Assembly: GCA_023229765.1 (NCBI GenBank)
Contig: JALNYO010000013.1
Location: 32,993 to 96,992, forward strand
Length of the DNA: 64,000 nucleotides
DNA from: Syntrophales bacterium
Lineage (GTDB): Bacteria > Desulfobacterota > Syntrophia > Syntrophales > UBA5619
Direction: 5' to 3'
In this document: positions 51,640 through 60,131 of the stretch, piece after piece
Layout: each line of letters starts with the position of its first letter
Position numbering within the stretch: the stretch's first letter is position 1
Program-made: the position numbers and the translations under genes
The notes under the pieces: generated by a model
What the model was told of the DNA's origin: nothing
The model's input: the letters and a program-made list of their open reading frames with translations, nothing else
The model's database searches: none

Positions 51640-52185
51640 TTGATCAATAGAAATATTGCCAGGCGCTATGCGAAAGCTTTTTTTAAAGTGGCCGCAGAAG
51701 GGAAAATGTATCGGGAATGTTACGATGAACTCGTTGCCTTCGCCAATATTATCAAGGCAGATGATAATCTGTATGGATTTCTGACCAATCCGATATTCTC
51801 CCTGTCCGATAAAAAAGCGGTCATGGAAGCGCTGATAGAAAAAAGGAACATTTCCAATCTTTCAGCTAACTTCCTGAAACTGCTGGTTGATAAGCGTCGT
51901 ATCGTCCTGCTTCCCGACATCATGGACTGCTATCGGGACATTATGGATAAAGAGTTGGGAATGGTCAGAGTCGCCGTTAAAACCGCCTTTCCCCTTTCGC
52001 CGGAACTCTCCGAAAAACTGAAGAAGGGACTGGAGGCGATGACCAAGGGCAAGGTCGAAATGACCGTTTTAGATGAGCCCGAGCTGCTGGGCGGCATAGT
52101 GGTTCGGATTGGCAACACCTATTATGACGGGAGCGTCCGAGCGCAATTGAACGACATCCAAAATCTCTTGGGGGAGGAGATATAG
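51640..52185 (+). CDS. atpH: ATP synthase F1 subunit delta
   Basis: A 181-residue OSCP/delta subunit: INRNIARRYAKAFFKVAAEG at the start, LLVDKRRIVLLPDIMDCYRD in the middle and the C-terminal GGIVVRIGNTYYDGSVRAQL signature. It joins the peripheral stalk to the alpha-beta hexamer. The start is TTG with AAGGGAG upstream. It lies 3 bp before atpA. Confidence 0.93.
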   Translation: MINRNIARRYAKAFFKVAAEGKMYRECYDELVAFANIIKADDNLYGFLTNPIFSLSDKKAVMEALIEKRNISNLSANFLKLLVDKRRIVLLPDIMDCYRDIMDKELGMVRVAVKTAFPLSPELSEKLKKGLEAMTKGKVEMTVLDEPELLGGIVVRIGNTYYDGSVRAQLNDIQNLLGEEI

Positions 52186-52188
52186 AGC

Positions 52189-53703
52189 ATGGAAAGCATT
52201 AAGGCTGAAGAAATCAGCGAAATCATATCAAAACAGATAAAGGACTACGAAAAGAAGCTTGATGTCAGTGAAACGGGCACCGTGCTTTCGGTCGGCGATG
52301 GAATCGCCAGGGTTTATGGCGTGGAGAACGCCATGTCCATGGAGCTGCTTGAGTTCCCCGGGGGAATTCTCGGCATGGTTCTTAATCTGGAGACCGATAA
52401 CGTCGGCGTGGCCGTTTTGGGTGAAATCTCCCATATCAAGGAGGGCGATATTGTCAAGCGCACCGGCAAGATCGCCCAGATTCCCGTCGGCGAAGCGCTT
52501 CTTGGTCGCGTAATCGATGCAACCGGCGCCCCCATTGACGGCAAAGGCCCCATTGAGACAACGGAATACAGCCGGATCGAGATGATCGCACCCGGGGTCA
52601 TACAGCGCCAGCCGGTTAACGAGCCCATGTACACCGGCCTGAAGGCGATCGACGCGATGACGCCAATCGGGCGCGGCCAGAGAGAGCTGATCATCGGGGA
52701 TCGCCAGATCGGGAAGACCGCAATCTGCATCGATGCGATCATCCGCCAGAAGGACACAGGGGTTAAGTGCATCTACGTGGCAATCGGCCAGAAAAAATCG
52801 ACCGTCGCCCAGTTGGTGGAGACGCTGAAAAAAAACGACGCGATGTCCTATACCTGCGTCGTCGCCGCCTGCGCCAGCGACCCGGCCACCCTCCAGTATA
52901 TTTCCGCTTATGCCGGCTGCAGCATCGGCGAGTACTTCCGCGACCGGGGGCAGGACGCCCTGATTATTTACGATGACTTGTCGAAACAGGCCGTCGCCTA
53001 CCGCCAGATATCGCTTTTGCTGCGGCGTCCTCCTGGTCGTGAGGCCTTCCCTGGGGATATTTTCTACAACCACTCCCGGTTGCTCGAAAGGGCGTCCCGG
53101 TTGAGCAAGGAGCTCGGCGGCGGCTCCCTTACCGCCCTGCCGATCATTGAAACCCAGGCCGGCGACGTCTCCGCATACATCCCCACCAATGTTATTTCCA
53201 TCACCGACGGTCAGGTCTATCTGGAGCCGTCACTGTTTTTTTCGGGCATCAGACCGGCGATCAATGTTGGGCTCTCCGTCTCCCGCGTCGGCGGCGCCGC
53301 TCAGGTAAAGGCGATGAAACAGGTCGCCGGCACTCTTAAACTCGATCTTGCCCAGTACCGGGAACTGGCGGCCTTCGCTCAATTCGGCTCTGATCTCGAT
53401 AAATCGACACAGGCCCAGTTGGAACGCGGTATCCGTCTCGTGGAGATACTCAAGCAGCCGCAGACAGCGCCGATGTCCCTTTCCCAGGAGGTTGCGATTC
53501 TTTTTGCGGGAACCCGCGGTTTTCTTGACAAGCACCCGCTCGACAAGCTCAAAAGCTACGAGCAGCAGTTGCTTGCCTTCCTGGAAGGAAAATACAAAGA
53601 GATCATGCAGGAAATTGACGACAAGAAGGTTATCAGCCCTGAGCTGGAGAAAAAGTTGAAAGCGGCCTTGACCGAGTTCGCTTCCGTCTTCTCCGCTGAT
53701 TGA
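52189..53703 (+). CDS. atpA: ATP synthase F1 subunit alpha
   Basis: A 504-residue alpha subunit with Walker A GDRQIGKTA, the alpha/beta signature PAINVGLSVSRVGGAAQ, and the usual N-terminal barrel (SVGDGIARVYGVENAMS). It forms the non-catalytic nucleotide sites of F1. GGGGGAGG precedes the start by 9 bp. Confidence 0.97.
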   Translation: MESIKAEEISEIISKQIKDYEKKLDVSETGTVLSVGDGIARVYGVENAMSMELLEFPGGILGMVLNLETDNVGVAVLGEISHIKEGDIVKRTGKIAQIPVGEALLGRVIDATGAPIDGKGPIETTEYSRIEMIAPGVIQRQPVNEPMYTGLKAIDAMTPIGRGQRELIIGDRQIGKTAICIDAIIRQKDTGVKCIYVAIGQKKSTVAQLVETLKKNDAMSYTCVVAACASDPATLQYISAYAGCSIGEYFRDRGQDALIIYDDLSKQAVAYRQISLLLRRPPGREAFPGDIFYNHSRLLERASRLSKELGGGSLTALPIIETQAGDVSAYIPTNVISITDGQVYLEPSLFFSGIRPAINVGLSVSRVGGAAQVKAMKQVAGTLKLDLAQYRELAAFAQFGSDLDKSTQAQLERGIRLVEILKQPQTAPMSLSQEVAILFAGTRGFLDKHPLDKLKSYEQQLLAFLEGKYKEIMQEIDDKKVISPELEKKLKAALTEFASVFSAD

Positions 53704-53758
53704 ACCGAGGGCGAGTATAGACAGACGATAGCTTACACAAAGAAGGAGCCGGATTTGA

Positions 53759-54634
53759 ATGGCCGCACTTAAGGACATTAAACGGAAAATCAATGCCGTT
53801 CAAAAAACAAGACAGATAACTCGGGCAATGAACATGGTGGCTGCCTCCAAGTTCAAGGCGGCCCAGTTGCGAATGCTGAACTTCCGTCCCTATGCTGAAT
53901 CGTTCATGGAAATGCTCGGTGATCTGGTAGGAAGGGTCAGCGTCGAATCCAACCGGCTTCTGGCGGTAAGGGAACCGAAGCGGATCAAGGCCATTTTAAT
54001 GACCTCCGACCGGGGTCTCTGCGGCGGGTTCAACAACAATCTGACCAAGGCAACGGAACGGTTCGTGATTGAGAAACAGCGGTTGGGGCTTGATGTAGAG
54101 CTTATTCCGGTAGGCCGGAAGGGAAGAGATTTCTTCAAGAAAAAGTTTAAGATAAGCCATGCCCGTTCCGATGTTTTTGGCAAATTTGACATGAATCTGG
54201 CAATCAGCATCGCCAATGATATAATCCCGCCCTTTATTGCGGAAGAGTACGACGAGCTTTATCTGATCTACAATGAGTTCATCAATGTATCCATTCAGAA
54301 GCCGAGGGTTTTGAAGATTTTCCCCATCGCCCCTTTTGTAAAAAAGGCAGAAACTGATATTGCCAACGAGATTGATTACATCTACGAACCAGCAGCGAAA
54401 AATATCCTGGAAAATCTTCTCCCGATGTATGTGCATGTCCTGATTTATCGGGCGCTCGCCGAAACATCGGCAGGGGAAAACGGGGCGCGGATGGCGGCGA
54501 TGGATAACGCGACAAGAAATTGCGAGGAGATGGTAAGCGGCCTTACGCTTAAATACAACAAGGCGAGACAGGCGGCGATAACCTCCGAGCTTATGGATAT
54601 TGTGGGCGGAACAGAGGCTCTGGCAAAAGGCTGA
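53759..54634 (+). CDS. atpG: ATP synthase F1 subunit gamma
   Basis: A 291-residue gamma (rotor shaft) subunit. It starts with the long helix DIKRKINAVQKTRQITRAMN and MVAASKFKAAQ, has MTSDRGLCGGFNNNL, and ends with the family helix ARMAAMDNATRNCEEMVSGL and ITSELMDIVGGTEAL. It couples rotation of the c-ring to the alpha-beta sites. AAAGGAGCC precedes the start. Confidence 0.95.
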   Translation: MAALKDIKRKINAVQKTRQITRAMNMVAASKFKAAQLRMLNFRPYAESFMEMLGDLVGRVSVESNRLLAVREPKRIKAILMTSDRGLCGGFNNNLTKATERFVIEKQRLGLDVELIPVGRKGRDFFKKKFKISHARSDVFGKFDMNLAISIANDIIPPFIAEEYDELYLIYNEFINVSIQKPRVLKIFPIAPFVKKAETDIANEIDYIYEPAAKNILENLLPMYVHVLIYRALAETSAGENGARMAAMDNATRNCEEMVSGLTLKYNKARQAAITSELMDIVGGTEALAKG

Positions 54635-54686
54635 CAAGAAATATCGAAAGAACATCAATATACTTCTACATTTGAAGGAGAAGGTC

Positions 54687-56096
54687 ATGAATATTGGAAA
54701 GATTGTACAGGTTATCGGACCGGTTGTGGATGTGGCGTTTGAAGAGGGACAGCTTCCCAGTATCATGAACGCCATCGCCATCACCAACCCCACGATCAAC
54801 GACAGCGAGGATAACCTGATTGTCGAAGTTGCCCAGCACCTGGGCGACAACGTCGTACGCTGCATCGCCATGGACGTAACCGACGGGCTCGTCCGCGGCA
54901 TGGCTGCCAAAGACAAAGGCGAGCCGATCAGCGTCCCGGTAGGCTCTGAATGCCTCGGCAGGATTCTGAATGTCGTAGGCCGCCCGGTGGACAGCCTCGG
55001 ACCGGTAAACGCGAAAACATACATGCCCATCCACCGGGAAGCCCCCCTGCTTGTCGAGCAGGACACCTCGGTTCACCTGCTGGAAACCGGGATAAAGGTC
55101 ATCGACCTCCTTGTTCCGTTTCCCCGCGGCGGGAAAATGGGACTCTTCGGAGGCGCCGGCGTCGGCAAAACCGTCGTCATGATGGAGATGATCCATAACA
55201 TCGCAATGCATCACGGCGGAATATCAGTTTTCGGCGGGGTAGGAGAACGCACCCGTGAGGGAAATGATCTCTACCGCGAAATGATGGAGTCCGGGGTTAT
55301 CAAGCAGGCCGCCCTGGTCTATGGGCAGATGACCGAGCCGCCCGGCGCCCGCGCCCGGGTAGCCCTGACAGCCGTAACGGAGGCGGAGTATTTCCGGGAT
55401 ATCGAAGGACAGGACGTCCTCCTTTTCATTGACAACATCTTCCGTTTCACGCAGGCCGGCTCCGAGGTCTCGGCGCTCCTGGGCCGCATGCCTTCCGCCG
55501 TCGGCTATCAGCCGACACTGGCTACCGACTTGGGAGAGCTGCAGGAGCGAATTACTTCGACAGACAAAGGCTCCATCACCGCCGTGGAATGCGTTTACGT
55601 CCCTGCGGACGATCTCACCGACCCGGCGCCGGCCACCACCTTCAGCCACCTCGACGGCAGCGTCGTGCTCTCGCGGCCGATAGCGGAGCTGGGCATCTAC
55701 CCGGCGGTTGACCCGCTGGATTCCACGTCCCGAATCCTGGATCCCACCGTTCTGGGCGCGGAACACTACAATGTGGCGCGCCAGGTGCAGATCACCTTGC
55801 AGAAATACAAGGACCTGCAGGATATTATTGCTATTCTTGGGATGGACGAACTGTCGGAAGAAGACAAGCTGACCGTCAACCGGGCCAGAAAGGTGCAGCG
55901 GTTCCTCTCCCAGCCGTTCTTTGTCGCCGCCCAGTTTACCGGCACCGAAGGGAAATTTGTCTCCATCGCCGATACGGTTCGCGGCTTCAAGGAAATACTG
56001 GAAGGTAAATACGACGAACTGCCCGAACAGGCTTTCTACATGGTAGGCAGCATCGAAGAAGTTATGGAAAAGGCGAAAAGGCTTACAGCGGCGTAG
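54687..56096 (+). CDS. atpD: ATP synthase F1 subunit beta
   Basis: A 469-residue catalytic subunit. Walker A GGAGVGKTV, GERTREGNDLY with the catalytic Glu, the DELSEED-loop equivalent (GMDELSEEDKL) and PAVDPLDSTSR are intact. The ATG at 54687 has GAAGGAGAAGG upstream; the frame extends further back, but that part overlaps atpG and is not conserved. Confidence 0.97.
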   Translation: MNIGKIVQVIGPVVDVAFEEGQLPSIMNAIAITNPTINDSEDNLIVEVAQHLGDNVVRCIAMDVTDGLVRGMAAKDKGEPISVPVGSECLGRILNVVGRPVDSLGPVNAKTYMPIHREAPLLVEQDTSVHLLETGIKVIDLLVPFPRGGKMGLFGGAGVGKTVVMMEMIHNIAMHHGGISVFGGVGERTREGNDLYREMMESGVIKQAALVYGQMTEPPGARARVALTAVTEAEYFRDIEGQDVLLFIDNIFRFTQAGSEVSALLGRMPSAVGYQPTLATDLGELQERITSTDKGSITAVECVYVPADDLTDPAPATTFSHLDGSVVLSRPIAELGIYPAVDPLDSTSRILDPTVLGAEHYNVARQVQITLQKYKDLQDIIAILGMDELSEEDKLTVNRARKVQRFLSQPFFVAAQFTGTEGKFVSIADTVRGFKEILEGKYDELPEQAFYMVGSIEEVMEKAKRLTAA

Positions 56097-56115
56097 CCGG
56101 AGGAATATATTCAAG

Positions 56116-56523
56116 ATGCCAACTGAAATGACATTGGAAATTGTTACCCCAGAAGGAATTGCCTTTAACGGGGTGGTTGACGAGGTAACTGTTCCCGGCA
56201 CGGAAGGCGAATTCGGAGTGCTCAAGGGACATGCCCCCATGCTTGGTTCGGTCGGCATCGGGACGCTCAGCATTCTGAGGGATCGCAAAAGGATATTTTA
56301 CGCAGTCAATACCGGCTATGCCAAGGTCTCGCCCTCCAAGGTTACCTTGCTCCTCGAGACGGCGGAAAGATCCGATCTGATTGATCGGGAAAGGGCAGAA
56401 AAAGCCCTCCAGCGGGCGGAGCAGAAGCTCGGCCAGCTTTCCCGTGATGATGTTGAGTTCGAAAAGGCCCAGGCCGCACTCAGAAGGGCAATTGTGCGAA
56501 TAAACACCTCCGGCAGAAGCTGA
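56116..56523 (+). CDS. atpC: ATP synthase F1 subunit epsilon
   Basis: A 135-residue epsilon subunit: beta-sandwich domain with EIVTPEGIAFNGVVDEVTVP, GTEGEFGVLKGHAPML, and a C-terminal helical hairpin (RAEKALQRAEQKLGQLSRDD) that can inhibit ATP hydrolysis. It is the last gene of the atp operon. The 71 bp to the convergent greA hold no obvious hairpin terminator. Confidence 0.94.
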   Translation: MPTEMTLEIVTPEGIAFNGVVDEVTVPGTEGEFGVLKGHAPMLGSVGIGTLSILRDRKRIFYAVNTGYAKVSPSKVTLLLETAERSDLIDRERAEKALQRAEQKLGQLSRDDVEFEKAQAALRRAIVRINTSGRS

Positions 56524-56594
56524 AGCCTTTCCCCGCCGCTTCAAAAAGCATCCTGCTGGTTGCGCACAAGCCGCCCGGCCCTGTTCCCTCCGCC

Positions 56595-57071
56595 CTACTC
56601 CTCGACAGAAATATCCAGTATCTCAAATTCGCGGGCGCCGCCCGGCGCCTTTACCGTCACCACGTCGCCAACGCATTTCCCGATAAGCGCCCTGCCGATA
56701 GGAGAGGTGACGGAGATTTTGTTCTTGTCAATATCGGATTCAAAAGGCCCCACCAGCCGACAAACCATTTTCTTGCCGTCTGCGGTATCTTCGACGGCTA
56801 CGGTGGTGCCGAAAACTACATTCTCATACGTCTTGTTTTTAAGCTTGATCACATCGGACATAGCGAGATTATTTTCCAGTTCCTGCACCTTGCCGTGCAG
56901 AAAGGACTGCCTCTCCTTCGCCGCTGAATAATCGGCGTTTTCCGAAAGATCGCCATGGCCTCTGGCGATTTCAATATCCTTTGTATTCTGGGGGATCAAA
57001 ACCGTCTTCAGATTTTTCAGTTCCCTTTTCAACGTTTCAAAACCACTTTGGGTAATCGGCATCCTGTCCAT
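56595..57071 (-). CDS. greA: Transcript cleavage factor GreA
   Basis: A 158-residue GreA. N-terminal coiled coil with ITQSGFETLKRELKNLKTV and the tip acidic residues in GDLSENADYSAAKERQ; C-terminal FKBP-like domain with ISVTSPIGRALIGKCVGDVV. It stimulates RNA polymerase to cleave backtracked RNA. GGAG lies 10 bp before the ATG. It converges with the atp operon. Confidence 0.95.
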   Translation of the reverse strand: MDRMPITQSGFETLKRELKNLKTVLIPQNTKDIEIARGHGDLSENADYSAAKERQSFLHGKVQELENNLAMSDVIKLKNKTYENVVFGTTVAVEDTADGKKMVCRLVGPFESDIDKNKISVTSPIGRALIGKCVGDVVTVKAPGGAREFEILDISVEE

Positions 57072-57368
57072 TATAAATCACTCTCCTGCTTAAATGTAAC
57101 TACTCAAGTTGTTTAGACTGTAGTCTGTCAGGACTGCGCAAAGAACGAATCAATGACCCCAACACACCTAAACACCTACAGACTATCCACCTGAGTATTT
57201 GCGGTTGAACTTAATAGAGAACAGATAGTGTGTCAAGAGGGAAAACGCAGTTTAATGTCCATAAGGCAAAGATGCCATCCTCCTTGTAACAACCGCAAAA
57301 CTATGTTAGGGATGCGCGCAGTTCATGGAAGCTTGGGGCGCTTCATGTAAAAGGAGATACAACAGCCA
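57072..57368. other. Gap between greA and moaA with a hairpin near the moaA start
   Basis: No gene is visible in this 297-bp divergent gap, which must hold both promoters. CATGGAAGC and GCTTCATG around 57325-57346 form a hairpin with one bulge just before the AAAAGGAG site of moaA, and could limit its translation. I could not match it to the known molybdenum-cofactor riboswitch. Confidence 0.35.
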
Positions 57369-58361
57369 ATGGTTGACAAATACAATCGTAATATAAACTA
57401 CCTGCGCGTTTCCGTCACTGACAGGTGCAACCTCCGCTGCATTTATTGCATGCCCACCGAAGGGATTTCCTGCCTGCGTCACGAAGACATCCTTACCTAC
57501 GAGGAGCTTCACCGAATCATTCGCGTTGCCTCGGATGTGGGCATCTGCAAAGTCCGGATAACAGGGGGCGAACCGCTTGTTCGCCGGGGGATAGTGGATT
57601 TTGTCAAATCCCTCGGGACAATCACCAAATTGAACGATATCAGCATGACAACAAACGGCATCCTGCTGAAAGAGTTTGCGGCTGAACTATTCCATGCGGG
57701 AATAGGCCGGATCAATATCAGTTTGGACTCCCTGAACGCGGAGAAATACCGGAAAATTACCAGGCAGGGAAACCTGCAGACCGTTCTCGACGGGATAGAA
57801 AAGGCCCGGCAGGTGGGATTTTCCCCCATTAAAATCAACATAGTAGCGATAAAGGGATTTAACGACGACGAAATACTGGACTTTGCCCGTCTCACGATTG
57901 ACAATCCCTTGCAAATCCGCTTCATCGAACTGATGCCGCTCGGAGATGCAGGAATTGAAAGCGACGGACGCTTTCTGTCCAACGACCTGATCAAGGAGCG
58001 AATTGCAACCATCGGCAAGCTCGAGCAGGTAAAAAGACAGGGCGATGAAGCGGACGGGCCGGCAGATATGTATCGTCTTGCCGGAAGCAAGGGGCACATC
58101 GGTCTGATCAGCGCCATCAGTCACAATTTCTGCAGTTCCTGCAACCGGCTGAGACTGACCTCCGACGGACAGCTCAGAAGCTGCCTGCTTTCCGATAAAG
58201 AAACCGACCTGCGGGGGCCTTTAAGGTCGGGATGCTCCGATTCCGGGCTTAAAGATATAATCGAAGGGGCCATCGCCAAAAAACCTGATCGCCACAAAAT
58301 TGCAAACGACGGGAACTATAGAAAAAAATGCGTGAAAGAGATGTCCACGATCGGCGGATAA
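57369..58361 (+). CDS. moaA: GTP 3',8-cyclase MoaA (molybdopterin synthesis)
   Basis: A 330-residue radical SAM enzyme for the first step of molybdenum-cofactor synthesis. The N-terminal cluster motif is RCNLRCIYC (C20, C24, C27); the C-terminal second cluster motif is FCSSCNRLRLTSDGQLRSC. GGEPLVRRG is the SAM-binding strand. AAAAGGAG precedes the ATG. The C-terminal GG, expected in this family, is present. The next gene overlaps by 34 bp. Confidence 0.94.
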   Translation: MVDKYNRNINYLRVSVTDRCNLRCIYCMPTEGISCLRHEDILTYEELHRIIRVASDVGICKVRITGGEPLVRRGIVDFVKSLGTITKLNDISMTTNGILLKEFAAELFHAGIGRINISLDSLNAEKYRKITRQGNLQTVLDGIEKARQVGFSPIKINIVAIKGFNDDEILDFARLTIDNPLQIRFIELMPLGDAGIESDGRFLSNDLIKERIATIGKLEQVKRQGDEADGPADMYRLAGSKGHIGLISAISHNFCSSCNRLRLTSDGQLRSCLLSDKETDLRGPLRSGCSDSGLKDIIEGAIAKKPDRHKIANDGNYRKKCVKEMSTIGG

Positions 58362-59122
58362 CGCCGGCCCGTCAGTATCTGGACGGGAGGATAAAAAGCC
58401 TTATTCTGGATTTGAGCGCCCCCCATGCCGGGGAACACCTCCTCGATATCGGCTGTGGCGACGGAGCAAACCTTCACCTCTTTCGCCAGAAAGGATGCCT
58501 GGCAACCGGAATAGATTCCTGCCCGTCCCACCTCGATGAGACCAGAAAAAGGCTGGAAAACCGCGCCGATCTCTACCTTGGCGATCCGGAAGAGCTGCCT
58601 TTTTCCGACAACGAGTTCGATATTGTGACGATGGTTACATCCCTCGAATACATGAAAAATCCCGCGTTGGCTATTGCCGAGGCCATTCGCGTCTGCCGGG
58701 GACGGGTTTTTATCGGCGCCATGAACCGTTATTCGCTGATCGGCATCCAGGGGCTTTTGTCCAACGTTTTTTCTGTTCCGCAAGAGCCTAAGTGTCGCTA
58801 TTTCCATATCCCTTCCCTCTCCGGGATGATCAGGCAGCACCTGCCCGGCGTGCGCATAGCGTGGGGCAGCGTCATCTTCCTTCCCTGGGGATTCTATGAC
58901 GCCGCAGCAACGCTGGAAGAACAGATCCCGGTTATGAAGAACCCTTTCGGCGCCTTTATCGGCCTCTGCTTTTCCGTAACCTTTTCACTTATAACGATTC
59001 AGGACGTCATCAGAAAACCGGCCGTTCTTGCCCAGGGGGGGGAACCGGCGCACGGCGTAGTCAGACAATCCGGGGGCAAGGGCCTGCCGACGATTTACGG
59101 GAACACAGAACATGGTTCATGA
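58328..59122 (+). CDS. Class I SAM-dependent methyltransferase
   Basis: A 264-residue methyltransferase with the SAM-binding motif I LLDIGCGDGANLHLF, the acidic strand ATGIDSCP, and LPFSDNEFDIVTMVTSLEYM as motifs II/III. Substrate unknown. The gene starts inside moaA and ends inside the radical SAM gene, so it is coupled to both; a link to cofactor metabolism is possible but only by position. Confidence 0.82.
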   Translation: MRERDVHDRRITPARQYLDGRIKSLILDLSAPHAGEHLLDIGCGDGANLHLFRQKGCLATGIDSCPSHLDETRKRLENRADLYLGDPEELPFSDNEFDIVTMVTSLEYMKNPALAIAEAIRVCRGRVFIGAMNRYSLIGIQGLLSNVFSVPQEPKCRYFHIPSLSGMIRQHLPGVRIAWGSVIFLPWGFYDAAATLEEQIPVMKNPFGAFIGLCFSVTFSLITIQDVIRKPAVLAQGGEPAHGVVRQSGGKGLPTIYGNTEHGS

Positions 59123-60122
59123 AGCGCTTTTGTACGAAAAAGAGGAGCAAAATTACATCAGATGCGGACTCTGCGCCCATCGCTGCCGGATCGCCCCCCA
59201 TGACCGGGGAATCTGCGGCGTCAGGGAGAACAGGGAGGGAATCCTCTATAGCCTTGTCTATGGGAAAACAATTGCCGAAAACGTCGATCCTGTTGAAAAA
59301 AAACCCCTTTTTCACTTCCTGCCCGGCTCCCGCACCTTTTCGATCGCCACGGCAGGCTGCAACTTCCGCTGTTCCTTCTGCCAGAACTCCGAAATTTCCC
59401 AGATGCCGAGGGAAAAAGCTGAAATCGTCGGCAGAAGCAGAACCCCGGCGCAAATCGTCGCAATGGCAATACAGACAGAATCTAATAGTATTTCCTACAC
59501 TTACACTGAACCGACGGTATTTTTTGAATTCGCTCTCGACACGGCAAAGATAGCCGCGGCGAGCGGCCTCAAAAATATCTTCGTCACGAACGGCTTTATG
59601 ACATCCGAAATGCTGAAACTGCTGTCCCCTTGCCTGCATGCGGCAAACGTCGATTTGAAGTCTTTCCGGGACGATTTTTACCGCAAATATTGCGGCGGCC
59701 GGCTTCAGCCGGTACTCGACAGCCTGCGCACGCTGAAGGAACTCGGCGTATGGCTGGAGGTAACCACTTTGCTCATCCCGAATCTCAACGACGGCGATCA
59801 GGAGCTCCAGGACATCGCTGCCTTTGTCGCCTCGCTGGGCAGGGAAACCCCCTGGCATGTCAGCCGCTTTCATCCGCAATATCTGATGGCGGACACGCCG
59901 GCAACGCCTTCGGCAGAGATCCACCGCGCCGTTGAAACGGGGAAGTCTGCCGGTCTCAAGTACGTTTACAGCGGCAATCTCCCCGGAGACAGCGGGGAGA
60001 ACACCCTCTGTTCCGGGTGCGGCAATCTGTTAATCGCGCGTTACGGATTTTCAATTGAAAGGAACGACCTGCAGGGAACTGCCTGCCCCGCTTGCGGCGC
60101 CCTGTTGGACGGAATATTTTAG
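59112..60122 (+). CDS. amrS: AmmeMemoRadiSam-type radical SAM enzyme (AmrS-like)
   Basis: A 336-residue radical SAM protein related to pyruvate-formate-lyase activases. CGLCAHRC and GICGVREN at the N-terminus, the cluster motif CNFRCSFCQN, and IPNLNDGD plus a C-terminal zinc-ribbon-like pair (CSGCGN and CPACG) fit the AmrS branch. The AmmeMemoRadiSam partners AmrB (Memo) and AmrA are not in the window. Biochemical role unknown. It overlaps the methyltransferase by 11 bp. Confidence 0.85.
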   Translation: MVHEALLYEKEEQNYIRCGLCAHRCRIAPHDRGICGVRENREGILYSLVYGKTIAENVDPVEKKPLFHFLPGSRTFSIATAGCNFRCSFCQNSEISQMPREKAEIVGRSRTPAQIVAMAIQTESNSISYTYTEPTVFFEFALDTAKIAAASGLKNIFVTNGFMTSEMLKLLSPCLHAANVDLKSFRDDFYRKYCGGRLQPVLDSLRTLKELGVWLEVTTLLIPNLNDGDQELQDIAAFVASLGRETPWHVSRFHPQYLMADTPATPSAEIHRAVETGKSAGLKYVYSGNLPGDSGENTLCSGCGNLLIARYGFSIERNDLQGTACPACGALLDGIF

Positions 60123-60131
60123 ACTCGCCCC

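Noticed and set aside
57325..57346. Molybdenum-cofactor riboswitch before moaA
   Set aside because: Only one bulged hairpin is present; the multi-stem Moco core was not found.
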